Below are positions 35,119 to 44,066 of a stretch of DNA of 64,000 nt, piece by piece. The notes under the pieces were generated by a model, which searched no databases, was not told the DNA's origin, and saw only the letters and a program-made list of their open reading frames with translations. The first letter of the stretch is position 1; the number at the start of each line of letters is the position of its first letter. Where the stretch lies: the NCBI GenBank assembly GCA_020634245.1, contig JACKCC010000025.1:46416-110415 (forward strand), read 5' to 3'. This DNA is from Ardenticatenaceae bacterium (GTDB lineage: Bacteria > Chloroflexota > Anaerolineae > Promineifilales > Promineifilaceae). Made by a program: the position numbers and the translations under genes.

Positions 35119-36141
35119 TTAACGATAAACTTCATCAGCCAGAGCCAAAAGTTCTTCTGGCACCGTCAACCCCAACATCTCCGCCATTTTATAATCAATT
35201 TCCAGATACGTTTCGGCCGAGGCAACAGGAATCGTTCCCGGATCAATGCCCTGGAAAATTTTGTCGGCCAATGTTGCTGATTGGTAACCGGAATTCCATA
35301 CATCAACATTAACACCAAACAGCGGCCGGTAATCGCCCTCCGGCACATAAGCGCCGCCGAACGGAAGCTGGTGTTCTGCCATAAAGGAAACCATAACCGG
35401 ATAAGCATCAACCGCCACAGACAACGGCTCAACCAGCGCTAAAACAGCATCAAAACTAACCCCATCCGCTGTGACATACTCTTGCAAAATCGATCCCAGC
35501 TCGGTCCCATTATCCGCTGGCGCTTCAACTAGAGTCACACCCGCTGCCTCAGCTATCGGGCGTAAACTTTCAAGCTGCGGTTGAACAATAGGATAGCCTC
35601 GTTGATAAGGTACCAAAATGCGCGTTGCATCAGGTACCAACTCATGCAAAATTTCAAAGCGCTTCAGCGCCACATCAACGCCGGGGTAGCGAACGCCAGT
35701 AATATTTCCGCCCGGCTCGCGGATGCTGTCAACGATGCCCATATCTTCAATCAGGGCAAAGGCAAACAAAACCGGGATGTCCGTCCCTTCTGTGGCCATT
35801 TTGGCTTCAATAGTCGCTTCAGTGGGATATACCACAATCAAATCGACCTTATCGGCCACAAATTGTTGCAGAACACTGCGGTATGCCTCCATGTCAAAAT
35901 CAGTCTGTTGAACGTCATAGACAATGTTTTCACCTTCAACGTAACCTAACTCGGTCATACCTTCTTTGAAACCATCAGTGATAGAGGCCACAAAACTCAA
36001 CCCCGATAAAACACCAACCCGGTATACTTTCGGTTTTGATTCGCCGGTACAGCCGCTAAGAAGTATGACCATCAAAAAGGTAACAATGAAAGCTAACAGT
36101 AATCCTAATTGGCTGCTTTGTGAGCATTTTGTCTTAAACAT
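35119..36141 (-). CDS. Orphan ABC-type substrate-binding lipoprotein (TrpX/ABC_sub_bind family)
   Basis: 340 residues with a lipoprotein signal ending L-L-S-G-C (Cys about residue 31). The mature part starts V-Y-R-V-G-V-L and is a periplasmic-binding fold of the ABC_sub_bind (TrpX-like) family, with I-P-V-L-F-A-F, N-I-T-G-V-R-Y and D-A-V-L-A-L as core strands. ATG follows AAGGAG. No permease or ATPase gene is near; instead it is the first gene of the sensory cluster. By position it is likely an extracellular ligand receptor for the sensors, comparable in principle to LuxP with LuxQ, rather than a transport component. Confidence 0.9.
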   Translation of the reverse strand: MFKTKCSQSSQLGLLLAFIVTFLMVILLSGCTGESKPKVYRVGVLSGLSFVASITDGFKEGMTELGYVEGENIVYDVQQTDFDMEAYRSVLQQFVADKVDLIVVYPTEATIEAKMATEGTDIPVLFAFALIEDMGIVDSIREPGGNITGVRYPGVDVALKRFEILHELVPDATRILVPYQRGYPIVQPQLESLRPIAEAAGVTLVEAPADNGTELGSILQEYVTADGVSFDAVLALVEPLSVAVDAYPVMVSFMAEHQLPFGGAYVPEGDYRPLFGVNVDVWNSGYQSATLADKIFQGIDPGTIPVASAETYLEIDYKMAEMLGLTVPEELLALADEVYR

Positions 36142-36675
36142 GTTTTACTCCTTGTATGTGCGAATAAATTAATTCATCCAAATTGGTATTGTTTTGCTTA
36201 ACAAATTTAAATGCTATTCACAGTTGATGAATTTCCTTATTCGCGACCATCATACGCTTCCCATCGCGTGATGGTCAAAAGTGAAATTCATCATATCATA
36301 AACCCTGTTGATCGTCCGTGAAGAAGGCGTGACCACGGCAGCCAATTCAGTGGGAAAATAGTAATGTAAAAGATAGCCATACAGCCTTGTCGCGGGCTGA
36401 GCTTGTCGAAGCCCGGCCGCCTTCGACAGGCTCAAAAAACGACCTGTACAGCTACTGTAAAATTGCATAATCCCTTCTGAAACACTACTGTAATCGGTTG
36501 GGAAGTGGACAAAATCTCTATTTACCACGCATGACAACATGGATAAAAATTTGTGTGCATAAATAATACGCCGTATCCAAACCCCAGTAGATGGGAAAAT
36601 AGTCCTCAATTGTGATTTCCGCTGTTAAAACAGGGTGAAATCAATTTGGGCGTTTCAACATGTTAGGCTAAAACA
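36142..36675. other. Intergenic region between divergent genes
   Basis: 534 bases with no credible gene. It should hold the promoter of the sensory cluster (minus strand) and of the GHL10-like gene (plus strand). It contains an imperfect dyad around 36245-36277 (GACCATCA near the left end, TGATGGTC near the right) and a REP-like hairpin at 36398-36434. Confidence 0.7.
36398..36434. repeat. REP-like hairpin
   Basis: TGAGCTTGTCGAAG (36398-36411) and CTTCGACAGGCTCA (36421-36434) pair over 14 bases with one wobble around a GC-rich loop. From memory, hairpins of this GCTTGTCGAAG/CTTCGACA type are dispersed intergenic repeats in many bacteria. Confidence 0.7.
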
Positions 36676-37989
36676 ATGTATATGAACAAATTCGAACGGA
36701 TTATCTTGATATTGTTTGGATTGATCGTTACAACCTTGTCTGTTGTTACCATGACACAGGCAACCCCTGAAGCCAATTCTTACACCTACCTTCCTCTTGT
36801 TGTCAAATCAGAACCACAGGCCATGACCGAATTCCGCGGGCTGTGGGTGTCACGCTACGATTGGACCTACTATAACCAGCCCGCCAGCCCGGCCAAACTG
36901 GATGAAATCGTCCAAAATGCGGCCCTGGCCGGTTTTAACGTCATATTCTTCCAGGTGCGGGGTACGGCCGATGCCTATTACACCCCCGGCCTGGAACCCT
37001 GGGCACAGCGCGTCAGCGGCGGCACTCTGGGACAAGCACCCAATCCGCTGTGGGATCCACTTGCTTATCTGATTCAGGCCGCCCACGCCGAGGGCATCCA
37101 GGTTCATGCTTACCTTAACGTTTACCCGGTCTGGGATTGCGGCGCACTCCCTGATCCCAACGTCACCCCAACTCCTTTTTACTACTTGCTCAAAGATGCG
37201 CATGGCGTTACGCCTGACGGTACGGCCGAAGGCAAACCAAACGGTCTGCAATGGCTAATCACGGGAGATGTGTTGTGCGATGTTTACCGCCGGGCTACTC
37301 CGGCTTCCGTTTTTGGCGACGAGCATTACATTGCCGTAGCCAAGGACTTAGTAACCCGTTACGACATCGACGGCATTCATTTGGACAACATCCGTTATGG
37401 AGCCAGCAACGCTTCCTATGATCCGGTTAGTACAGCTAATTACGACACCAACTACACTTATGCTGAATGGCAGCGGCGGCAGGTAAATGGCACGGTGCGC
37501 AAGTTTTATGAGCAAGTTGTACCTTTGAAGCAAGGATTATGGCTCTCGGCAGCCGTGTGGCCGGTCTACCAGAAAAAGCCGGAATGGGGCTGGACGGAGT
37601 ATTACCAGCAAGGGTATTCGACATATTATCAGGATTCGAAAGCCTGGATAGCAGATGGTTATATCGACAGTATTTCGCCGATGATTTATCCGGGGGGCAT
37701 AGTTAACTGCCCGGATGATAATGATTATTGGACGCAAGAACGGTGGGGCATTTTGGTGGCGGATTATCAGGCGGACAGCAACGGCCGTTACATCATCCCC
37801 GGCATCGGCGCCGACTACTGCTCTTTCGATGAAATTGAAGCCCGCATCAACATAGCCCGCCAGATTGGTACGGCCGGTCACGCCATTTTCTCCTATCGTG
37901 GCTTGTTAGCCAGCGGCTACTTCGATGATTTGGCCAACGGCCCTTACGCCACGCCGGCAGTCGTGCCCGACATTACCTGGCATCCGTAA
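36676..37989 (+). CDS. Exported GHL10-like glycosidase-family protein
   Basis: 437 residues. A signal peptide (about 1-30) is followed by Y-T-Y-L-P-L-V-V-K and then a (beta/alpha)8 domain of the glycosyl-hydrolase-like 10 family (DUF187 type). Family features seen: R-G-L-W-V-S near residue 54, F-F-Q-V-R near residue 95, Y-L-N-V-Y-P near residue 152 and D-G-I-H-L-D-N-I-R-Y near residue 234. Members are thought to cleave glycan, perhaps peptidoglycan-related or exopolysaccharide; the substrate here is unknown. A second ATG two codons later is possible. The gene is alone on the plus strand and ends at a strong inverted repeat. Confidence 0.85.
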   Translation: MYMNKFERIILILFGLIVTTLSVVTMTQATPEANSYTYLPLVVKSEPQAMTEFRGLWVSRYDWTYYNQPASPAKLDEIVQNAALAGFNVIFFQVRGTADAYYTPGLEPWAQRVSGGTLGQAPNPLWDPLAYLIQAAHAEGIQVHAYLNVYPVWDCGALPDPNVTPTPFYYLLKDAHGVTPDGTAEGKPNGLQWLITGDVLCDVYRRATPASVFGDEHYIAVAKDLVTRYDIDGIHLDNIRYGASNASYDPVSTANYDTNYTYAEWQRRQVNGTVRKFYEQVVPLKQGLWLSAAVWPVYQKKPEWGWTEYYQQGYSTYYQDSKAWIADGYIDSISPMIYPGGIVNCPDDNDYWTQERWGILVADYQADSNGRYIIPGIGADYCSFDEIEARINIARQIGTAGHAIFSYRGLLASGYFDDLANGPYATPAVVPDITWHP

Positions 37990-37995
37990 CTGTTC

Positions 37996-38039
37996 AGACC
38001 TACGAGGTTGGCGACCGAAGTCGCCAACCTCGTAGGTCT
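37996..38039. terminator. 20-bp perfect inverted repeat between convergent genes
   Basis: Arms 37996-38015 and 38020-38039 are perfectly complementary around a CGAA loop. The repeat directly abuts the stop codon of the minus-strand phospholipase D-like gene. It lacks U-runs, so it is either a strong hairpin acting as a transcription or mRNA end element, or a dispersed repeat. Confidence 0.7.
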
Positions 38040-39364
38040 CACGGTAACGGCCGTGCCCACGCCGACTCCCAATCCCGATCAAACACCGCCTGGGCTTGCT
38101 GAATAAGTACCGGATGATCCGTGTTCAGGCTGCCGCCGATAGTCTGCGTGAAGTAGCCCCAAATCATATTCGACGTACCCACGTTCAGCCGCCGCTCGCT
38201 GACGATGTACTTGGGATGATTGACCCGGCTGTGCCCGGCATAACGCCGTGTTTCCCCTTCTGTTTCATCCCAACCGGGCAAAATCATTTGTTTGACAACA
38301 ATTTGGCCGCCATTTTCCTCGCTGGCTGCCGCCATGTCGCGCACGGCTTGTAAAAACGGCCAGGTTCCTGGGTAAGTATGCGGCCATTGGCTGATGAGCA
38401 GCCGCACCTGCACGCCCCGGCTGATAGCCGCGTGCAGCAGCGCATCGGTTAGCCCCGGCCAGTAAAACATCTGCTCATCCAGCCAGCCAGCAGGGATAAA
38501 GTTCATGACGCTGAGGCAGAGGGACGTTTGGGCAGTGTGGATGGTGTGCAGGAGGCCGGTCAAGTCGTCGGTACGGCCGTTATCCCTCAATTCCGGCGGT
38601 GATGCTGTCAAATAAGCCATAGCCGTCACATCATTCCCAACTAGCGGCAAGGGATTAGCCTGGTTGTATTCGGTGGCGGCAAACGGGTGCGGCTCGTTTC
38701 CCGCTGCCAGCACCGACCAATCAGGCACGATGCGCGGCTTTTGTGCCACCGTGTCCACGATTTCGGCCGTCCGCGGTTCCATTGCTGCAAACTGCCACCA
38801 GGCTTCAAACTGCAAGACCGCATCGGCGGCGACGACGGGCTGATTTTCGACGATGACGCCCAGCTCTTTGACCTGCGTCAGCGAGCGCCAATCCATGTTG
38901 GCCGAACCGAGATAGAGGGAACGGCCGTCTACGATCCAGCTTTTGTGATGCATAATGCCGCCGCCAAACCAGGGCCGCAAATCAACCGGCCGCACCTCAA
39001 CCTGATCCGGAAACTGCAACATCAACTGCGTCGATTCTGGCAGCTGCGGATTCTCACTCTCGCCAAAGCCCGTCGCCTCCAAAATGCGGATACGCACACC
39101 GCGCCGGGCGGCATTTTCCAACGATTCAAACAGGGCACGGCCGTAGCCACCCCCCAATTCCTCTAATCGTTCCGCACTCAGTCCGGCCATATCATCGCCA
39201 TCGCCCAGCAGACTCCAGTAAACGGCCGTAATGTCAATCCTTTCCTGCGCCCCATCAACCAGCCGTTTCAAGGCGATCTTTGTCTCGGCCACACCTTCTG
39301 GCGAGTGCAAATCGGTCAAATCAAGTGGAATAGATTCGACCAGGTAAGCATCGGGTTTATTCAT
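38039..39364 (-). CDS. Phospholipase D-like protein
   Basis: A 441-residue protein of the PLD superfamily with two HKD-type motifs. The first, M-H-H-K-S-W-I-V-D with downstream G-S-A-N-M-D-W-R-S, is intact. The second, N-H-P-K-Y-I-V-S with G-T-S-N, has Ser in place of Asp. The arrangement resembles PLD3/PLD4 and poxvirus K4-type proteins more than classical lipases. The start at 39364 follows AGGAG; a longer frame to 39409 has no such site. No signal peptide is seen. The substrate may be a phospholipid or nucleic acid. Confidence 0.85.
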   Translation of the reverse strand: MNKPDAYLVESIPLDLTDLHSPEGVAETKIALKRLVDGAQERIDITAVYWSLLGDGDDMAGLSAERLEELGGGYGRALFESLENAARRGVRIRILEATGFGESENPQLPESTQLMLQFPDQVEVRPVDLRPWFGGGIMHHKSWIVDGRSLYLGSANMDWRSLTQVKELGVIVENQPVVAADAVLQFEAWWQFAAMEPRTAEIVDTVAQKPRIVPDWSVLAAGNEPHPFAATEYNQANPLPLVGNDVTAMAYLTASPPELRDNGRTDDLTGLLHTIHTAQTSLCLSVMNFIPAGWLDEQMFYWPGLTDALLHAAISRGVQVRLLISQWPHTYPGTWPFLQAVRDMAAASEENGGQIVVKQMILPGWDETEGETRRYAGHSRVNHPKYIVSERRLNVGTSNMIWGYFTQTIGGSLNTDHPVLIQQAQAVFDRDWESAWARPLP

Positions 39365-39430
39365 AACTTCTCCTGGCATAGTTAGGATGGTTTGGTTATC
39401 ATCCCCCAACGATTCTAATTCGTCAAAAAT

Positions 39431-39510
39431 GAAGGGGTGACAAGGTGAAGGGGGTGAAAGGGCGAGTGATTTTCACCTCCTTCACCCGTTCACCCCTTCA
39501 CCCTTTCAAA
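39431..39510. repeat. Inverted low-complexity GGTGAA/TTCACC element
   Basis: The left part repeats GGTGAAGGG-like units and the right part repeats CACC(C)TTCACCC-like units, forming an imperfect hairpin between the divergent phospholipase D-like and dehydrogenase genes. Non-coding. Confidence 0.5.
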
Positions 39511-39519
39511 GGCAAAACC

Positions 39520-40497
39520 ATGACCCTACACGCTCACCTTACCTACCCGCCCGACGACGAAACGCTGACCTATTTTCGCAACCAGTTGGATGATGGGATT
39601 GAAATCACGATTGGCGATGATGTGCCGGAAACGGCCGTTATCCTCGTCGCTGGCCGTCCCACAAAAGAACAGCTAGAAGCCAGCCCCAACCTGCGGGCGC
39701 TCATCGTGCCCTGGGCCGGCATCCCGGAGCCAACGCGCGAACTGATGGCCGATTTTCCCCACATCGCTGTCCACAACCTGCACCACAACGCCGCTCCCGT
39801 CGCCGAAACGGTGCTGACGCTGCTCCTGGCGGCGGCCAAGTTCACTGTGCCTTTTGACCAGTCGCTGCGTAACCATGATTGGTCGATTCGGTATAAACGG
39901 CCGTCTCCCTCCGTCCTTTTAGCTGGCAAAACGGCGCTCATTTTGGGCTACGGAGCGATTGGGCAGCGCGTGGCCCACCTCTGCCGTGCCCTGGAGATGG
40001 ACGTTCTGGCTGTCCGCCGCCACGCCAGCCAGACCAGCGACGAATTTGCCCAGGAAATCCACCCGCTGGAAGCCCTGCCCGACCTGCTGCCCCGCGCTCA
40101 CGCCCTCATCATCAGCCTGCCGCACACACCGGAGACGGATGGCTTGATTGGAAGGGATGAGTTGATGGGGTTGAAACGGCCGTCCCTCCTGGTCAACGTC
40201 GGCCGGGGACCAATTGTGCAGCAGCAGGCCCTGTACGAAGCGCTGCGCGATGGCATCCTGCACGCCGCCGGGCTGGACGTCTGGTACAACTACCCGGCCG
40301 ACAAACCATCGCGCAGCCACACGCCGCCGGCCGATTTCCCCTTCCACGAACTGGACAACGTCGTCATCAGCCCTCATCGTGGCGGGCTGACCAGTGAGAC
40401 GGAACAACTGCGCATGGCGCATACGGCCGTGCTTCTCAACGCCGCCGCCCGCAGTGAACCCATGCCTAATCGGGTGGATTTACAAAGGGGTTATTGA
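39520..40497 (+). CDS. D-2-hydroxyacid dehydrogenase, NAD(P)-binding
   Basis: 325 residues from the ATG at 39520; the open frame extends upstream through a repeat and is not used. The NAD(P)-binding motif G-Y-G-A-I-G lies near residue 145. The catalytic Arg is in N-V-G-R-G-P, and the C-terminal S-P-H-R-G-G supplies the catalytic His, as in the D-isomer-specific 2-hydroxyacid dehydrogenase family. The N-terminal half is the substrate domain. It would reduce a 2-keto acid or oxidise a 2-hydroxy acid in the cytosol. No pathway neighbours are present. Confidence 0.9.
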   Translation: MTLHAHLTYPPDDETLTYFRNQLDDGIEITIGDDVPETAVILVAGRPTKEQLEASPNLRALIVPWAGIPEPTRELMADFPHIAVHNLHHNAAPVAETVLTLLLAAAKFTVPFDQSLRNHDWSIRYKRPSPSVLLAGKTALILGYGAIGQRVAHLCRALEMDVLAVRRHASQTSDEFAQEIHPLEALPDLLPRAHALIISLPHTPETDGLIGRDELMGLKRPSLLVNVGRGPIVQQQALYEALRDGILHAAGLDVWYNYPADKPSRSHTPPADFPFHELDNVVISPHRGGLTSETEQLRMAHTAVLLNAAARSEPMPNRVDLQRGY

Positions 40498-40566
40498 ATC
40501 GAAGCTTTTGATTTCACAACTACGGGAATGATGGCGTACTGCCACGATACGAACATCAAATTCTTT

Positions 40567-41838
40567 TCATTCGGTGATTTCCCATATTTCGATGGGTGAG
40601 TTTTCGTCGAGGTAGGCAATCAGTAAACGGCCGTCAGGCAGAAAAACCGCATCTCCGGCTGGTACATCAGGATTTAACGTCGCCACCAATTCCCCACCAA
40701 AATCCCAAATATTCACCCCCCCTGTATGGCTAAATGTAGCAAAGAAACCAATATCGGTGATAGTTACAAGGCTTGCACTTCCCTCTATGCTATCTATTGT
40801 AAAAATCTCCCGATTATTTGGAATATTCCAACCAACAAGCTGTTTGTCAATTCTTGCTACCAATATTTGACCACTAGGAGATATGAGCATTTGGTAACCA
40901 CCTTCACCAGTCATGATGCTTTCCAAGCGGTGTGCTTCCATATCCCAAAAATACAATCCTCCGGTAATTCCTTCCCCTTCAACAAAAGGATCAGGGTAAA
41001 TAGTTATTGCCAGTAGATTGATTTGGTTAGGTACGAATTCGACTCCCATGGTTTGTCCATAGTGATGACCTGGTTTGAGAAAATGATCACCATTTTCTGT
41101 AGGTGGGTAAGTCATAATACTTTGAGAAGGAAATCTGTCTACTAGATCTCCTGTTGCCATACTGTATATCTCGACTAGATTAAGGCTAGAAAGCACCAAC
41201 AATTGACTATCTGGGGAAAAGGAAACACTACGAATATTGACTTCCCAATCACGTTCGTAACGTATTTGATAAACTACTTCCCCATTGTACATATCCCAAA
41301 CAAACAGTGAAAAACCGCCGTCCCAACCCGCTAAATAGCGGTTATCAGGCGAAAAAGCGAGGGATGAGTAACCAACCGTCCCACCAGTATCATCCTCAAT
41401 AATTTCCCATTGAACTGTTTGGGTAATCATATCGAAAACGTATAAAACATCTTCAACATCTCCGGCAGATACTGCTAACAGCGTCCCATCTGCTGAAACT
41501 CCCAAATTTGGAAAAGCGATACCGCCAATTGGCAATTCGCCTAACTTTTGCATGTGAGAAATCATGGGAGTTGGTATCACCGTGTTGGTTGGCAAGGGCA
41601 ACGGAGGCAAAGTTGGTGAAGGTGTAATGCTTGGGGTCGCCGTTGCTGTGCTGGTAGTTATTGTTGGGGTAGATTTCGTTATCACCTGTGTAGGTTCAGT
41701 GGTTTTGGTTGGCAAAAAGGTTTGAGAGACCGGCATACCTTCAGTTGGTGTGTCCGGTTTGCAAGCAGTTGGCAGCCACACCAATGTCACAACCAAACAA
41801 ATTATGAAGCAGTGAACCCAGTTAATCTTATTTTTCAT
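40567..41838 (-). CDS. WD40-like repeat lipoprotein
   Basis: About 423 residues from the ATG at 41838, which follows GAGGGACGAG; the longer open frame is unlikely. The lipoprotein signal ends L-P-T-A-C. A Thr/Pro/Ser-rich stalk of about 70 residues is followed by a beta-propeller with WD40-like blades, for example S-L-A-F-S-P-D-N-R-Y-L-A then F-V-W-D, and S-V-S-F-S-P-D-S-Q-L-L. Propellers of this kind are protein-interaction platforms; no enzymatic residue is apparent. Cell-surface location is inferred. Confidence 0.85.
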   Translation of the reverse strand: MKNKINWVHCFIICLVVTLVWLPTACKPDTPTEGMPVSQTFLPTKTTEPTQVITKSTPTITTSTATATPSITPSPTLPPLPLPTNTVIPTPMISHMQKLGELPIGGIAFPNLGVSADGTLLAVSAGDVEDVLYVFDMITQTVQWEIIEDDTGGTVGYSSLAFSPDNRYLAGWDGGFSLFVWDMYNGEVVYQIRYERDWEVNIRSVSFSPDSQLLVLSSLNLVEIYSMATGDLVDRFPSQSIMTYPPTENGDHFLKPGHHYGQTMGVEFVPNQINLLAITIYPDPFVEGEGITGGLYFWDMEAHRLESIMTGEGGYQMLISPSGQILVARIDKQLVGWNIPNNREIFTIDSIEGSASLVTITDIGFFATFSHTGGVNIWDFGGELVATLNPDVPAGDAVFLPDGRLLIAYLDENSPIEIWEITE

Positions 41839-41904
41839 GACTCGTCCCTCGACTCTGTTGGCCAACACCGCCCGGCCATGAACGGCCGTTCTACAAAACA
41901 ACAC

Positions 41905-42044
41905 CCCATCAATCGAACTGGCCCGTACCCAGCCGGATTGATCCGGCGCCGTTTTTTAGCCGGGGGCATTCATGCCCGGCGTTCCCGGCCATTCGGTCTC
42001 ATTGTTTGATAAAAATGTTTTTTTTACAGCCCACCCACACGACC
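41905..42044. other. Intergenic spacer
   Basis: A GC-rich near-palindrome (GCCGGGGGCAT / ATGCCCGGC, about 41960-41983) is the only structure seen. No gene. Confidence 0.5.
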
Positions 42045-42203
42045 TTAGTCCAAATCTTCAACAAGGATGACTTTTAACTGCGAGAATTTCTGCAAGGCCC
42101 GATCATTGGTCAGGAAGAATGCGGCTCCAGCGTGTACGGCCGTTGCCAACTGTATCGCATCAGGCGTCCGAACAGGACAGCAATCAACAAAATCTTTTGT
42201 CCA
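42045..42203 (-). pseudogene. PIN-domain (VapC-like) toxin remnant
   Basis: The minus-strand reading between a TAA at 42204-42206 and the stop at 42045 gives 52 residues containing R-T-P-D-A-I-Q-L-A-T-A then F-F-L-T-N-D. This is the C-terminal half of a PIN-domain ribonuclease, with the conserved D-A-I-x-L-A and T-N-D acidic residues. The N-terminal part with the first catalytic Asp is missing and there is no start codon, so it is a decayed toxin of a VapBC-type pair. No antitoxin is adjacent. Confidence 0.75.
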
Positions 42204-42282
42204 TTATACAACAAATTTTGGGCTTAATATCGCCTCAGAATGAGTGGGGAAGTGTTAAATCGCTCCCCAAACGGGCTGTAAC

Positions 42283-44043
42283 CTATTGCTTTTGGGGGAC
42301 TGTCCACTTAAATTGGGCAACACTATCTTCGACTCCCTGCCGCCGTACCACTACGTCAATTTGCCAATTTCCGGCTAAAAAGAGCTGATTGCCGCCAAGC
42401 ACGTACAGGTCTGGTTCAACGTTAGCCATATCTGCTGAAACCAATCCCAAATCCTGATCCAGGTAGGTAAAGCGCAGAATGACTCGTGTAATTTCGGCGG
42501 GAGCCGGCCGCCGTGTACTGACGGCACGCACCGTGAAAATGTTTTGGCCGGCCTGGTTGGGACTGACGTTGAGTTTGATGAACATGTCGCCTATGGTCTG
42601 GCTGAGGTCGGCAGCGGCAACAGCGGAAGAGGAAAAGCCACGAGCAGTAGGCACGGCCGTTACCAATCCGGCCAGCAAAAACACCAGCAGCCCGACACAA
42701 ACTTCCGTCACGACCAAGCGAGGGAACCGGCGCAGCGAGAGCGGTGTCCAGCCCGCTGGTTTATGCAGCAGGCGGGCCAACGGTGCAGCCAGTCGAGGAT
42801 GGAACATTGTGGAATTGGCTGCGCCAATAAGCCCGATCATGAGCACTAAACCTATTTTGAGCAGCAGCACTCGGCCGTAAAATGTTGTAACCATGGCATT
42901 GGGCGAACCAACTTCCCGACTTGTGCTGTAAATGCCCGTTACTATCAGGATACCCACGCTGAGAGCTGCCCACTTGCCAAATGGCTGCCATCCAGCCTTG
43001 ACCAGCGCCGTAAAATCAGCCCGTTGGCGCACCAGTGGCAGCAGCCCGACGACAAGAGCCAGCAGCTCGCCTACCCAAAAGCTGGCGGCCAGCAGATGAA
43101 GGGTATCGGCGGCTACAGCCATTGCGGTGTCGGCTGTCAGGGCGGCGGCGTGGCTGGTTAACGATTGGCTGAGCAGCAAAAGCAGCAACAAAATACCTGT
43201 CAGTTGCCCGCTCCGGGTTGGAACGGCCGTTTCTGTTGATGAAAAACGCTGCGGCCACAAGTTTACAGCCACAATTAACAGGATCGCCTGACGCGCCCAC
43301 CAAAGGTAACCCAGCCGGGTTTGGCTGAGCCACTGCCAGCCGGCAGCCGTGATGGAGATGCTGCCAAAAGAGCTGTCCGCCAGTGCGGCCGCCTGCCAGC
43401 CGACCCAGGCAAAACCGGCGGCCAAAGCCAATAGACTGCTCCACCAGGCCAGTTCCAGTATTCGTTTTTGCGCCGCCCGCTGCACAACGGCGATGGCGTC
43501 TGGCTGCACATCCGGGTTGAGTACCAGGTAGGTGACAGCAAATGCGCCAATCAATCCGGCGTAAAAACTGAAGATTAGCCAGCGTAAAATGATTTCAGGC
43601 CAGGGCACGGCCGTATCCGTGGCAACGGCCGTTGCCGTACCCAAGTCAGCCCCCTGCCCAATACCAAAAACAATCAATCCCTGAGTCAAATGGCCGTCGG
43701 CTGCTGAATGAACCGCCCAACGCAGGCTGTAAACACCCTGGCTCAATTCCGGCAGATTGACAACCAGCAGCGTCGAATCAGTTGAGTCGACGTAAGACGT
43801 CACATCCGTCGCTTGCCCTCCGGCACTCAAAAGCCGCGCCCCGCTAAAAGCGGCCGAAACAGGCTCGCTAAACCAAAGGCGCATCGTCGCCGGTGCGCTG
43901 TCCAAAATGTCGTTTGCCGCCGGATCGGAACGAACCAGGTAGGCATGGGCGCTGGCGCGGCCAACCATCGTTAGACTAATGAGTGCGGTCAGAACAATGG
44001 CCCAGCCGAAATGGCTGAGGTTTTTGTGATACATGGGACGCAT
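42283..44043 (-). CDS. CopC-CopD fusion, copper-handling membrane protein
   Basis: 586 residues. A signal peptide is followed by a CopC domain beginning at the mature N-terminal His (H-A-Y-L-V-R-S-D-P-A near 33), with the typical L-W-F-S-E-P and H-S-A-A-D-G-H near 70 and 130; the latter His/Asp pair resembles copper ligands. About eight membrane helices of the CopD type follow (about 150-480), then a C-terminal extracytoplasmic beta-domain of about 100 residues. Fusions of this sort (YcnJ-like) take part in copper import or resistance. The upstream CopC gene and the nearby multicopper-oxidase-like genes support a copper role. Confidence 0.9.
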   Translation of the reverse strand: MRPMYHKNLSHFGWAIVLTALISLTMVGRASAHAYLVRSDPAANDILDSAPATMRLWFSEPVSAAFSGARLLSAGGQATDVTSYVDSTDSTLLVVNLPELSQGVYSLRWAVHSAADGHLTQGLIVFGIGQGADLGTATAVATDTAVPWPEIILRWLIFSFYAGLIGAFAVTYLVLNPDVQPDAIAVVQRAAQKRILELAWWSSLLALAAGFAWVGWQAAALADSSFGSISITAAGWQWLSQTRLGYLWWARQAILLIVAVNLWPQRFSSTETAVPTRSGQLTGILLLLLLLSQSLTSHAAALTADTAMAVAADTLHLLAASFWVGELLALVVGLLPLVRQRADFTALVKAGWQPFGKWAALSVGILIVTGIYSTSREVGSPNAMVTTFYGRVLLLKIGLVLMIGLIGAANSTMFHPRLAAPLARLLHKPAGWTPLSLRRFPRLVVTEVCVGLLVFLLAGLVTAVPTARGFSSSAVAAADLSQTIGDMFIKLNVSPNQAGQNIFTVRAVSTRRPAPAEITRVILRFTYLDQDLGLVSADMANVEPDLYVLGGNQLFLAGNWQIDVVVRRQGVEDSVAQFKWTVPQKQ

Positions 44044-44066
44044 GACTTGACTGGCAGCCGCCGCGA

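Noticed and set aside
35119..36141. Binding lipoprotein as part of a tryptophan-type ABC importer
   Set aside because: No permease or ATPase gene is adjacent and all following genes encode signalling proteins.
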